Source: Nocardioides caldifontis | GTDB taxonomy: Bacteria; Actinomycetota; Actinomycetes; Propionibacteriales; Nocardioidaceae | Direction of reading: 5' to 3' | NCBI RefSeq assembly: GCF_008087345.1 | Contig: NZ_VHIB01000001.1 | Location: forward strand, 992,001-1,056,000 | DNA length: 64,000 bases | Shown here: positions 24,695 to 32,767 of the stretch, piece after piece | Position numbering within the stretch: the stretch's first letter is position 1 | Layout: every line of letters begins with the position of its first letter | Notes under the pieces: model-generated | What the model saw: only the letters and a program-made list of their open reading frames with translations | Databases searched by the model: none | Told to the model about the DNA's origin: nothing | Program-made: the position numbers and the translations under genes

Positions 24695-26506
24695 CTAGGC
24701 CTGGTCCGATACGGCCCGCTCGGAGCTCCTGCCGTCGGGGCTCGTCCCGTCCGTCTCCGCCCCCGTGGACGTCGCCGACGAGTCGGAGCTGCTGTCGACG
24801 GGCCCCACTCCCTGGCCGGGCTCGGTCGGCTCGACGGTGAGCGAGAAGTCGTCCCCGTGCTGGGTGACACCCGCCACCACGGCGTTCTCGACCGCCTGCA
24901 CGGCGTACTTCCGGCGCACGACGATCGGGTCGGACTGGAGGTCGCGGACGAGCCCCCAGGCGATGCCGACCATCACCAGGGCGAAGGGCAGGGCCGCCAC
25001 GATCGTGATGTTCTGCAACCCCGTCAGCGCGTCGTCGCCACCGACGAGCAGCATCACGGCGCTCGCCGCACCGGTCGCGACACCCCAGAAGATCACCGGT
25101 CCACGCCCGGGGTGCAGGTTGCCGCGCTGCGAGAGCGAGCCCATGACGACCGAGGCGGCGTCCGCACCGGAGACGAAGAAGATCGCCACCAGCACCATGA
25201 CCACGACGCTGGTGATGCCCGTCCACGGCAGGTGCTCGAGCATCGCGAACAGCTGGCTCTCGGGAGCGGCGGGGTCGCCCATGTCGCGGCCGTCCTGCTG
25301 CATCCTGATCGCGGAGCCGCCGAAGATCGCGAACCACACGAGGCTGACCAGGCTCGGCACGAGCAGCACGCCGGTGACGAACTGGCGGATCGTGCGGCCG
25401 CGCGAGATCCGCGCGATGAAGACGCCGACGAACGGTGTCCACGACAGCCACCAGGCCCAGTAGAAGACCGTCCAGCCGGAGAGCCACGCGGCCATCCCCT
25501 CGCCGCCGGCGGCCTCGGTGCGGGCCGACATCATCGCGAGGTCCTGGAAGTAGCTGCCGATCGCGGTCGGGACGAGGTCGAGCACGAAGACCGTCGGGCC
25601 GGCCACGAAGACGAACAGCGCGAGCGCGACCGCGAGGACCATGTTGATGTTCGAGAGCCACTGGATGCCGCGCGCGACGCCGGAGACCGCGGAGACCACG
25701 AACCCGACGGTGAGCAGCGCGATGATCCCGACCAGCAGGCCGTTGCCGACCTCGCCGATGCCGGAGACGATCTCCAGCCCGCTGGCGATCTGCAGGGCGC
25801 CGAGGCCGAGCGAGGCTGCGGAGCCGAAGAGGGTGGCGAAGATCGCGAGCACGTCGATGACCTGCCCAGCGCCGCCGTTCGCGCGGCGTTCGCCGATGAG
25901 GGGGGCGAACGCCGAGCTGATCAGCTGCGAGCGGCCGCGGCGGTAGACGCCGTACGCGACGGCCAGGCCGACGACCGCGTAGATCGCCCACGGGTGGAGC
26001 GTCCAGTGGAAGAGCGTCGTCGCCATCGCGGTCTGGACGGCGGCGTCGTTGCCGGGCTCGCCGGTGCCGGGTGGCGGGGTGACGAGGTGCGCCAGCGGCT
26101 CCGCGACCCCCCAGAAGACCAGCCCGATCCCCATGCCGGCGCTGAACATCATCGCGATCCACGACGAGGTGCGGAACTCCGGCTCCTCGTCGTCGCGGCC
26201 GAGCGGGATGCGGCCGTACTTCCCGACGGCCAGCCAGATCACGAACACCACGAACGCCGAGGCCACGAGGACGAAGAGCCACCCGGTGTTGTGCACGGTC
26301 CAGCCGAGCGCCTCGGTCGAGGCGGTGCTCAGGCTGTCGGTGCTGATCACGCCCCAGGCGACGAAGGCGAGCGCCACGGCCGCGGCGACGCCGAAGACGA
26401 CCTTGTCGAGCCGCCCCTCGCCCCTGAGTGCCACCGGTTCGAAGGTCTGGTCCAGCGCCGGGTGGAGCTCCTCCGGCTCTGGGGTCCGTGTCGTGGGTTC
26501 GCGCAT
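24695..26506 (-). CDS. BCCT-family (betaine/carnitine/choline) transporter
   Basis: This roughly 603-residue transporter has 12 predicted helices. The family signature is clear: SAGMGIGLVFWGVAEPLAHL early and GWTVFYWAWWLSWTPFVGVF then IARISRGRTIRQF in the middle, with the tryptophans that coordinate the quaternary ammonium. The last ~75 residues are a Ser/Thr/Asp-rich soluble tail; C-terminal tails act as osmosensors in BetP-like members. ATG 26506 is preferred to an upstream TTG. Likely imports a compatible solute. A repeat cluster occupies its upstream region. Confidence 0.9.
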   Translation of the reverse strand: MREPTTRTPEPEELHPALDQTFEPVALRGEGRLDKVVFGVAAAVALAFVAWGVISTDSLSTASTEALGWTVHNTGWLFVLVASAFVVFVIWLAVGKYGRIPLGRDDEEPEFRTSSWIAMMFSAGMGIGLVFWGVAEPLAHLVTPPPGTGEPGNDAAVQTAMATTLFHWTLHPWAIYAVVGLAVAYGVYRRGRSQLISSAFAPLIGERRANGGAGQVIDVLAIFATLFGSAASLGLGALQIASGLEIVSGIGEVGNGLLVGIIALLTVGFVVSAVSGVARGIQWLSNINMVLAVALALFVFVAGPTVFVLDLVPTAIGSYFQDLAMMSARTEAAGGEGMAAWLSGWTVFYWAWWLSWTPFVGVFIARISRGRTIRQFVTGVLLVPSLVSLVWFAIFGGSAIRMQQDGRDMGDPAAPESQLFAMLEHLPWTGITSVVVMVLVAIFFVSGADAASVVMGSLSQRGNLHPGRGPVIFWGVATGAASAVMLLVGGDDALTGLQNITIVAALPFALVMVGIAWGLVRDLQSDPIVVRRKYAVQAVENAVVAGVTQHGDDFSLTVEPTEPGQGVGPVDSSSDSSATSTGAETDGTSPDGRSSERAVSDQA

Positions 26507-26631
26507 CAAGTCAGCCACAGGTTCCAACGGCGTGCGGGGACGCCTCCTCCTCGGGTGCGATCAGGGAGCCGGTCAGCGTTTCCGGACGATCATCCACCCC
26601 AGTACCCCGGGCGAAACGCGTGAAAGCTCAC

Positions 26632-26717
26632 GTTCCGACACGCCAGGAGGGGCGGTTCAACGGCTCCGCAGAGACCATAAGGGGCGGTTCAACACGCCAC
26701 GAGGGGCGGGTCGACAC
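26632..26717. repeat. Intergenic GGGCGG-TTCAACAC repeat cluster A
   Basis: Three direct copies of GGGGCGGTTCAACAC (variants TTCAACGG and GTCGACAC) at 26649, 26681 and 26703, with CACGCCACGA-like connectors and a partial copy at 26632. First-to-second spacing is 32 bp and second-to-third is 22 bp. It fills most of the gap between the acyl-CoA dehydrogenase stop and the BCCT start. The same unit recurs at 32681-32746. Confidence 0.75.
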
Positions 26718-26755
26718 ATGCCAGGACGCGAGGTCATCGGGAGGTCAGCGGGAGG

Positions 26756-28006
26756 TCATCGCAGGGGCATCCCGGAGATGGTGCGCGCGATCACCAGCCG
26801 CTGGATCTCGGAGGTGCCCTCGAAGATCGTGTAGATCCGGGCGTCGCGGGCCATCCGCTCGACCGGGTACTCCCGCGTGAAGCCGTTGCCGCCGAGGATC
26901 TGCATCGCCTGGCCGGTAACCTTCACCGCGGTCTCGCCGGCGTAGAGCTTCGACATCGACCCCTCGGCGGCGTCGAACCGCTTGCCGTTGCTCGCCATCC
27001 AGGCCGCCCGCCAGACCAGCAGCCGCGCGGCGTCGATCGAGGTCCGCATGTCGGCGAGGGTGAACGCGATCGCCTGGTTCTCGATGATCGGGCGGCCGAA
27101 CTGCACGCGCTCCTTGGCGTAGTCGAGAGCGTGCTCGTACGCCGCCCGTGCGATCCCGACCGCCTGTGCGCCGACGGCCGGGCGGGTCCGCTCGAAGGTC
27201 GCCATCGAGGGCTGGCTGCGCGTCCCCTGCGCGGTTCCTGAGGAGGCGGCGGAGGAGCCGTCTCGAAGGGCGCGCGCCTTGGCCAGCCGCGCGTCGAGCT
27301 TCTCCTTGCCCCCCAAAAGGCAGCGCCCCGGCACGCGGCAGCCGTCGAGGACCACCTCCGCGGTGTGCGAGGCGCGGATGCCGTGCTTGCCGAACTTCTG
27401 GCCCTGCGAGAGCCCCTTCGTCCCCGGAGGTACGACGAAGCTCGCCTGTCCCCGCGCCCGCAGCTCGGGGTCGACGACGGCCGTGACGACGTGCACGTCG
27501 GCGATCCCGCCGTTGGTGGCCCACGTCTTCGTCCCGTCCAGGACCCACTCGTCGTTGGCCTCGTCGTACACCGCCCGGGTGCGCATCGCGCCCACGTCCG
27601 AGCCGGCGTCGGGCTCCGAGGAGCAGAACGCGGCGAGCCTGAGGTCGCCGGGGGTGCCGAACATCTGCGGCACCCACTCACCGACCTGCTCGTCGGTGCC
27701 GTTCGCCCGCACGCTGGCGGCCGCGAGCGTGGTGCCGACGATCGAGAGCCCGAGCCCTGCGTCTCCCCAGAACAGCTCCTCCATCGTCACCGGGATGCCG
27801 AGCCCGGTCTGGTCGAAGCTCTGGGTGGCGAAGAAGTCCAGCGAGTAGAGCCCGATCCGCGCCGCCTCCTCCAGCACCGGCCACGGGAACTCCTCGCGCT
27901 CGTCCCACTCGGGGGCGGCGGGGCGGAGCACGTCGCGGGCGAAGGTGCGCACCCACTGCTGGAGCTCGAGGTGGTCGGGGCCGAGCTCGAAGGAGGGCGT
28001 CGTCAT
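26756..28006 (-). CDS. Acyl-CoA dehydrogenase
   Basis: The 416-residue member has AAFCSSEPDAGSDVGAMRTR near residues 129-148, WATNGGIADVHVVTA, KERVQFGRPIIENQAIAFTL and the C-terminal IYTIFEGTSEIQRLVIARTI. Between two conserved segments (about residues 245-265) is a Ser/Ala-rich insertion, RDGSSAASSGTAQGTRSQ, that most relatives lack; its DNA (about 27232-27275) looks like a short inserted repeat that kept the frame. ATG 28006. Probably acts on short or branched acyl-CoAs; substrate unknown. Confidence 0.88.
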   Translation of the reverse strand: MTTPSFELGPDHLELQQWVRTFARDVLRPAAPEWDEREEFPWPVLEEAARIGLYSLDFFATQSFDQTGLGIPVTMEELFWGDAGLGLSIVGTTLAAASVRANGTDEQVGEWVPQMFGTPGDLRLAAFCSSEPDAGSDVGAMRTRAVYDEANDEWVLDGTKTWATNGGIADVHVVTAVVDPELRARGQASFVVPPGTKGLSQGQKFGKHGIRASHTAEVVLDGCRVPGRCLLGGKEKLDARLAKARALRDGSSAASSGTAQGTRSQPSMATFERTRPAVGAQAVGIARAAYEHALDYAKERVQFGRPIIENQAIAFTLADMRTSIDAARLLVWRAAWMASNGKRFDAAEGSMSKLYAGETAVKVTGQAMQILGGNGFTREYPVERMARDARIYTIFEGTSEIQRLVIARTISGMPLR

Positions 28007-28124
28007 GCGCAGAACCTAGCCAGCCACCCCCGCCGGCCTGGGAGGGACGCCCGATCATGCCCGGTTCTGCCCGGATCCCCGATCCGTGGAGCCCGTATCC
28101 GTGGTTTTCGGCAGGCGGTGACCC

Positions 28125-28154
28125 TTGACACAACATAAACGCAGGGCATACAAA
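28125..28154 (+). promoter_or_regulatory. Sigma-70-type promoter of the hexitol PTS operon
   Basis: TTGACA (28125-28130) is a perfect -35, followed after 18 bp by TACAAA (28149-28154). The stretch is unusually AT-rich for this genome. Predicted start near 28161, leaving a leader of about 70 nt. Confidence 0.6.
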
Positions 28155-28169
28155 CGAGATCACAGGTTG

Positions 28170-28185
28170 CGTGACACCGGTCACA
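28170..28185. promoter_or_regulatory. CRP/GlxR-like site
   Basis: CGTGA-N6-TCACA matches the CRP-family consensus TGTGA-N6-TCACA in nine of ten positions. It sits just downstream of the predicted start, where binding would repress or serve another promoter. Confidence 0.5.
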
Positions 28186-28230
28186 ACGACCGGCCGGCCC
28201 CGCCGTGCGGGGAGAAGGAGAGGGTGCGCG

Positions 28231-29337
28231 ATGGTCATGCCAGACGCGACGGTCAACAAGAATCTCGAGGGCACCGGGGCCCGGGCCCGGGTGCAGAAGT
28301 TCGGCGGCTACCTCGCCGGCATGATCATGCCGAACATCGCCGCGTTCATCGCCTGGGGGCTGCTCACGGCGCTCTTCATCCCGGACGGCTGGCTGCCGAA
28401 CGAGAAGCTCGCCGCGCTCGTCGGCCCGACGATCACCTTCCTGCTGCCGCTGCTGATCGGCTACACCGGCGGCCGGATGGTCCACGGGCAGCGCGGCGCG
28501 GTCGTCGGCGCGGTCGCCACGATGGGCGTCATCGTCGGCACCGACGTCCCGATGTTCCTCGGCGCGATGATCATGGGGCCGCTCGCGGCGTACGTCATCA
28601 AGCTCGTCGACAGGTCGATCGAGGACAAGGTGCCGTCCGGCTTCGAGATGTTGATCGACAACTTCTCCGCCGGCATCGTCGGCGGCCTGGGCGCCATCGG
28701 CGGTGTGTACGCCGTCGGGCCGGTCGTCGAGCGGCTCGTGAACTGGCTCGGTGACGGCGTCGAGACGCTGGTCGACAACAACCTGCTCCCGCTCGCGTCG
28801 ATCCTCGTCGAGCCCGCGAAGGTGCTCTTCCTCAACAACGCGATCAACCACGGCGTGCTGTCGCCGCTCGGCGCCGTCGAGGCCGAGGAGGCCGGCAAGT
28901 CGATCCTCTTCATGGTCGAGTCGAACCCCGGCCCGGGACTCGGCATCCTGCTGGCGTTCCTGTTCTTCGGGCCGCGGGCGATGCGCCCCACCGCGCCGGG
29001 CGCGATCATCATCCACTTCCTCGGCGGGATCCACGAGATCTACTTCCCGTACATCCTGATGAAGCCGGTCCTCATCCTGGCCGCCGTCGCCGGGGGTGCC
29101 GCCGGGCTGCTGACCGGCACGATCCTCGACGCCGGTCTGGTCTCGCCGGCCTCGCCCGGCAGCATCTTCGCCTACCTCGCCGTCACCCCGAAGGGTGGCT
29201 ACTTCCCCGTGCTCGCGGCCATCGTGGTGGCTGCAGCGGTGTCGTTCGTCGTCGCATCGCTCCTCATGGGGTTCGGCCGCGGCACCAAGGAAGAGGAGCT
29301 GCACCGCCCCGAGGACGAGGTCGTCGTCGGCGACTGA
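28231..29337 (+). CDS. mtlA: PTS mannitol-type permease, EIIC component
   Basis: The 368-residue EIIC begins [20 protein letters not shown], then [36 protein letters not shown] and the [13 protein letters not shown] loop that contacts sugar in mannitol EIIs. About 8-10 helices. Unlike E. coli MtlA, the IIB and IIA domains are separate downstream genes. ATG 28231 has GGAGAAGGAG upstream. It imports and phosphorylates a hexitol, mannitol most likely, to its 1-phosphate; no EI or HPr gene is in the window, so it depends on general PTS proteins elsewhere. Confidence 0.9.
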   Translation: MVMPDATVNKNLEGTGARARVQKFGGYLAGMIMPNIAAFIAWGLLTALFIPDGWLPNEKLAALVGPTITFLLPLLIGYTGGRMVHGQRGAVVGAVATMGVIVGTDVPMFLGAMIMGPLAAYVIKLVDRSIEDKVPSGFEMLIDNFSAGIVGGLGAIGGVYAVGPVVERLVNWLGDGVETLVDNNLLPLASILVEPAKVLFLNNAINHGVLSPLGAVEAEEAGKSILFMVESNPGPGLGILLAFLFFGPRAMRPTAPGAIIIHFLGGIHEIYFPYILMKPVLILAAVAGGAAGLLTGTILDAGLVSPASPGSIFAYLAVTPKGGYFPVLAAIVVAAAVSFVVASLLMGFGRGTKEEELHRPEDEVVVGD

Positions 29338-29379
29338 CCGACACCAACCGCTCCAGAACCAACCCACGAGGAGGGCCCG

Positions 29380-29688
29380 ATGCCCACAGTGAACGGATCC
29401 GACGTCAAGAAGGTCGTCATCGCCTGCGACGCCGGGATGGGCAGCAGCGTCATGGTCGCGAGCACCATGAAGAAGAAGCTGAAGAAGTACGACGTCACCG
29501 TCGAGCACACGCCGGTGAACAACATCCCGCCCGACACCCAGGTGGTGCTCTGCCACGCCGGCCTGGCCGAGCGCGCCAAGGGGATCGCCCCGGAGGCCGT
29601 GATCGTCCCCTTCCAGGTGTTCATGGGCGACCCGGCCTTCGCGAAGGTCGAGTCGGCGATCAAGGACGGTGGGACCCTTGAGTCCTGA
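29380..29688 (+). CDS. PTS EIIB component, mannitol type
   Basis: The 102-residue IIB protein has VVIACDAGMGSSVMVASTMK near residues 11-30; the Cys in CDAGMGSS is the phosphocysteine. It takes phosphate from IIA and passes it to sugar bound in EIIC. Spacing of 42 nt after IIC, with a GAGGAGGG ribosome site, and close linkage to IIA show one operon. Confidence 0.9.
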   Translation: MPTVNGSDVKKVVIACDAGMGSSVMVASTMKKKLKKYDVTVEHTPVNNIPPDTQVVLCHAGLAERAKGIAPEAVIVPFQVFMGDPAFAKVESAIKDGGTLES

Positions 29689-29698
29689 GGCCCCCGAG

Positions 29699-30148
29699 GT
29701 GGCGACCGAGATCCTGTCCGCCGACGCGGTGCGGCTGGGGCTGACCGCCCGCGACAAGGAGGACGCCCTCCGCCAGTGCGGCGCGGTGCTCGTCGAGATC
29801 GGCGCGGCCGACCCGGCGTACGCCGAGGCGATCCTCGAGCGCGAGAGGTCGGTGTCGACCTACATGGGGGAGGGCGTCGCCATCCCGCACGGCACCGACG
29901 AGAGCCGCGACCACATCAAGCGGGGGGCGCTGGCGTTCCTCCAGTTCCCCGACGGGGTCGACTGGAACGGCAAGACCGCCCACGTCTGCATCGCGATCGC
30001 GTCGCGGAGCGACGAGCACATCGGGATCCTGCAGTCGCTGGCGATGGTGCTCAGCGACAAGGAGAGCGCCCGCCGGCTGCGGGAGACCACCAGCGTGGAC
30101 GAGGTGCTCGAGCTCCTCGCCCCGACCGACGAGGAGGACGACGACTGA
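29699..30148 (+). CDS. PTS EIIA component, mannitol/fructose type
   Basis: The 149-residue IIA protein has MGEGVAIPHGTDESRDHIKR near residues 53-72 (phosphorylated His in IPHG) and the typical N-terminus EILSADAVRLGLTARDKEDA. GTG 29699 has GAGG eight bases ahead and gives the usual IIA start; an in-frame TTG 29678 and GTG 29669 inside the IIB 3' end are alternatives. It accepts phosphate from HPr. Its stop shares one base with the next ATG. Confidence 0.85.
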   Translation: MATEILSADAVRLGLTARDKEDALRQCGAVLVEIGAADPAYAEAILERERSVSTYMGEGVAIPHGTDESRDHIKRGALAFLQFPDGVDWNGKTAHVCIAIASRSDEHIGILQSLAMVLSDKESARRLRETTSVDEVLELLAPTDEEDDD

Positions 30149-31191
30149 TGAAGGTGGTGCGCTTCTACGCGCCCGAGGACGTGCGGATCGAGGACGCGCC
30201 GGAGCCCGAGTGCGGCCCCGACGAGGTGAAGCTGCGGGTGCGCAACTGCTCCACCTGCGGCACCGACGTCAAGATCCTGCACAACGGCCACCAGAACCTC
30301 AGCCCGCCGCGGGTGATCGGCCACGAGATCGCCGGCGAGGTGGTCGAGGTCGGCGCGAACGTCCCCGGGTGGTCGGTCGGCGACCGCGCGCAGGTGATCG
30401 CGGCGGTCCCCTGCGGCGAGTGCTACGAGTGCCGCAAGGGGTGGATGGCGGTCTGCGAGAACCAGACCAGCATGGGCTACCAGTACGACGGCGGGTTCGC
30501 GGAGTACATGGTGGTGCCCCGCCAGGTGCTCGAGGTCGACGGGCTCAACCGGATCCCGGAGAACGTCGGGTTCGACGAGGCCTCCGCCGCCGAGCCGCTG
30601 GCCTGCGCGATCAACGCCCAGGAGCTGCTCGGGATCGAGGAGGGCGACACCGTCGTCGTCTTCGGGGCCGGCCCCATCGGCTGCATGCACATCCGGGTCG
30701 CCCGCGGCGTCTGGAAGGCCGGACCCGTCTACCTCGTCGACGTCAACGCCGAGCGGCTGAAGATGTCGGCCGACGCGGTGCAGCCCGACGAGACGATCGA
30801 CGCCTCGCACGTCGACGTCGTCGAGCGGGTCCGCGAGCTCACCGGCGGGCGCGGCGCGGACGTGGTGATCACCGCGACCGCGGCGAACGTCACGCAGGAG
30901 CAGGCGATCGCGATGGCCGCCCGCAACGGCCGCATCTCGTTCTTCGGTGGGCTGCCGAAGAACAATCCGACGATCACCTGCGACTCCAACGTCGTCCACT
31001 ACCGCCAGCTGCACATCCACGGCGCGAACGGCTCGGCGCCCGAGCACAACAAGCGGGCGCTGGAGTACATCTCCACCGGCCAGGTCCCGGTCAAGGACCT
31101 CATCACCGTGCACCTGCCGCTGGAGCGCGCGATGGAGGCGTTTGACATCGTGGCCAAGGGAGAGGCCATCAAGGTCACCGTCGAGCCCTGA
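30148..31191 (+). CDS. Zinc-dependent medium-chain dehydrogenase, probable hexitol-phosphate dehydrogenase
   Basis: The 347-residue MDR-family enzyme has catalytic-zinc residues in CSTCGTDVKIL and GHEIAGEVVEVG, the structural-zinc cysteines in CGECYECRKGWMAVC and the NAD loop VVFGAGPIGCMHIRVAR. It is TGATG-coupled to EIIA, so it should oxidise the imported hexitol phosphate to a ketose or aldose phosphate. This is not the classical MtlD family, which is normally linked to mannitol PTS; it more resembles sorbitol or galactitol-phosphate dehydrogenases. The operon's true sugar may therefore be sorbitol, galactitol or mannitol. Confidence 0.85.
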   Translation: MKVVRFYAPEDVRIEDAPEPECGPDEVKLRVRNCSTCGTDVKILHNGHQNLSPPRVIGHEIAGEVVEVGANVPGWSVGDRAQVIAAVPCGECYECRKGWMAVCENQTSMGYQYDGGFAEYMVVPRQVLEVDGLNRIPENVGFDEASAAEPLACAINAQELLGIEEGDTVVVFGAGPIGCMHIRVARGVWKAGPVYLVDVNAERLKMSADAVQPDETIDASHVDVVERVRELTGGRGADVVITATAANVTQEQAIAMAARNGRISFFGGLPKNNPTITCDSNVVHYRQLHIHGANGSAPEHNKRALEYISTGQVPVKDLITVHLPLERAMEAFDIVAKGEAIKVTVEP

Positions 31192-31230
31192 CGCGGGCGC
31201 TCCGCGGGGCCTTCTGGGGAGGAGGTCCCG

Positions 31231-31968
31231 GTGGAGCTGCTGCGGCTGACCGGCGTCGAGGTGCGGTACGGCGGGTTCGCGGCCCTCGACGGCGTCGACC
31301 TCGAGGTCGGTCCCCGGCAGGTCGTGGGCGTCGTCGGCACCAACGGCGCCGGCAAGTCCACGCTCTGCGACGTGGTCAGCGGCTACGTCCGCCCCGCCGC
31401 CGGTGAGGTCTGCTGGCAGGGGCGGGACGTCACCGGGCTCGGCCCCCGCGAGCGGCACCGGCTCGGGGTCGGGCGGACGCTCCAGGGGCTCGGGCTGCTC
31501 GAGGACGTCACGGTCCGCACCAACGTCGAGCTCGGGGCGTCCCGGCACGCCCGCGAGGGGCGAGGGCTGCTCTCCCGGGTGACCACGGTCGACCGTGAGG
31601 TCACCGCCCGCGTGGACGCCGTGCTGAGCGACCTGCGGATCACCGAGCACGCCGAGGCGCTCCCGCCCTCCCTCCCGCACGCCGTGCGCGCCCGAGTGGC
31701 GCTGGCCCGCGCCCTTGTCGGCCTTCCCAGCCTCCTGGTGCTCGACGAGCCGACCACCGGGCTGTCGGTCGAGGAGGCCACGAGGTTCGGCACGCTGCTG
31801 CGCCGGATCGCCGGCCGCACGTCGGTGCTGCTCGTCGACCACCACCTCGAGCTGCTGACCTCGGTGAGCGACGAGCTCGTCGTGCTCGACGCCGGACGGG
31901 TGGTCGCACGGACCACGCCCGACGAGGTCGCGGCGAGGCCGGAGCTGCTGGCGCCGTACACCTCCTGA
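31231..31968 (+). CDS. ABC transporter ATPase, LivG-like, with eroded signature motif
   Basis: The 245-residue ATPase has Walker A GTNGAGKST near residues 37-45, Walker B LLVLDEPTTGL near 169 and a VDHHLELL H-loop. The signature normally written LSxGQ is replaced by PPSLPHAVRARVALARAL, keeping only the ARAL part. The closest layout is the branched-chain amino acid group (ring of V/L, DVVSGYVRPAAGEV). No permease or binding protein is nearby. GTG start with GAGGAGG. It may be a non-transport or regulatory ATPase, or a relic. Confidence 0.82.
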   Translation: MELLRLTGVEVRYGGFAALDGVDLEVGPRQVVGVVGTNGAGKSTLCDVVSGYVRPAAGEVCWQGRDVTGLGPRERHRLGVGRTLQGLGLLEDVTVRTNVELGASRHAREGRGLLSRVTTVDREVTARVDAVLSDLRITEHAEALPPSLPHAVRARVALARALVGLPSLLVLDEPTTGLSVEEATRFGTLLRRIAGRTSVLLVDHHLELLTSVSDELVVLDAGRVVARTTPDEVAARPELLAPYTS

Positions 31969-31979
31969 TCTGGCTGATC

Positions 31980-32018
31980 GGGGAGTCCGTGGTGCACCGG
32001 GTGCGTCACGGGCTCCCC
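31980..32018. terminator. Bidirectional terminator hairpin
   Basis: Arms GGGGAGTCCGTG and CACGGGCTCCCC (one wobble) enclose a 15-nt loop with its own GCAC/GTGC. It lies between the convergent ABC ATPase and TetR genes, so it can serve both strands. Confidence 0.65.
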
Positions 32019-32020
32019 GG

Positions 32021-32650
32021 TCAGAGCCAGCCGTCCGAGGGCCGGGTGCCGAGCAGGACCTCGAGCGCCCGCCGCCACCGGGAGAGGAGCAGCTCGACCT
32101 GACCGCCGCGGTCGGTGAGCATCGTGCTCATCGCGATTCCGGTGAGCGCGTCGATCGTCAGCTCGACGAGGGTGTGGGCGCGGGGGTCGTCACCGGCGCT
32201 GCCGAGCACCTCGAACAGCCCGTCGTGGAGCGCCCGGAACAGCCGCTCCTGCACCGGCAGTAGCGTCGCCCGTAGCTCGGCGTCGGTCCGCGCCGCCACC
32301 CACAGCTCGAGCGCGGTGAAGAACGAGGGCCCGGCGAGGTCAGCCCACGCCAGGTCGACGACCGCCGCCAGCCGGTCCGCCCCGGCCGGTATGTCGGCCG
32401 CCTCGGTGCGGAACCGCTCGATCCGCTCCAGCGCGAGGTGCTCGGTCGCGGCCACCATCAGCTCGGCCTTCGCGGGGAAGTGGTGGAGCAGCGTGCCTCG
32501 GGCCACGCCGGCCCGCTCCTGCACCTCGGTCACCGTCGTCGCGGCGTACCCCTTCTCCTGCAGACACGCGACGGCCGCCTCGAGCAGCCGGCGGCGCATC
32601 CGCGAGCGCCGCTCCTCCTGGGTCAGCCGAAGGGCTCGTGCCGTCTCCAC
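32021..32650 (-). CDS. TetR-family repressor
   Basis: The 209-residue protein has an N-terminal helix-turn-helix, LLEAAVACLQEKGYAATTVT and VARGTLLHHFPAKAELMVAA, and a TetR_C-like ligand domain. GTG 32650 is preferred: an 18-bp palindrome and a TACTGT -10 lie immediately upstream, predicting a leaderless, self-repressed transcript. It diverges from the SRPBCC-thiolase-crotonase gene, so it probably senses an acyl-CoA or fatty-acid-like ligand of that enzyme. Confidence 0.85.
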   Translation of the reverse strand: METARALRLTQEERRSRMRRRLLEAAVACLQEKGYAATTVTEVQERAGVARGTLLHHFPAKAELMVAATEHLALERIERFRTEAADIPAGADRLAAVVDLAWADLAGPSFFTALELWVAARTDAELRATLLPVQERLFRALHDGLFEVLGSAGDDPRAHTLVELTIDALTGIAMSTMLTDRGGQVELLLSRWRRALEVLLGTRPSDGWL

Positions 32651-32657
32651 ACCAGAT

Positions 32658-32675
32658 ACAGTACGCCCGTACTGT
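32658..32675. promoter_or_regulatory. TetR operator palindrome
   Basis: Perfect 8-bp arms ACAGTACG and CGTACTGT with a 2-bp centre. It overlaps the TetR gene's predicted -10 (TACTGT on the minus strand, 32663-32658) and would also block the divergent gene. Confidence 0.7.
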
Positions 32676-32680
32676 TTTTC

Positions 32681-32746
32681 GTCGAACCGCCCCTTCTGGT
32701 GTGTCGAGCCGCCCTTCGTGGCGCGCCACGAAGGGCGGCTCAACAC
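32681..32746. repeat. Intergenic GGGCGG-TTCAACAC repeat cluster B with a near-perfect 46-bp palindrome
   Basis: Two inverted copies (GTCGAACCGCCCC at 32681; GTGTCGAGCCGCCC at 32701) face one forward copy (GGGCGGCTCAACAC at 32733). The central palindrome has perfect 18-bp inner arms GAGCCGCCCTTCGTGGCG and CGCCACGAAGGGCGGCTC, with one mismatch over 23 bp per arm. It lies within the divergent promoter region, and its TTCGAC end sits where the TetR gene's -35 would be. Confidence 0.8.
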
Positions 32747-32767
32747 GCGGCCGACGTCAGGAGCCCG

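Noticed and set aside
28006-28231. Mobile element boundary, because of the locally AT-rich stretch
   Set aside because: The AT-rich bases form a good -35/-10 promoter; there is no transposase, terminal repeat or duplication.
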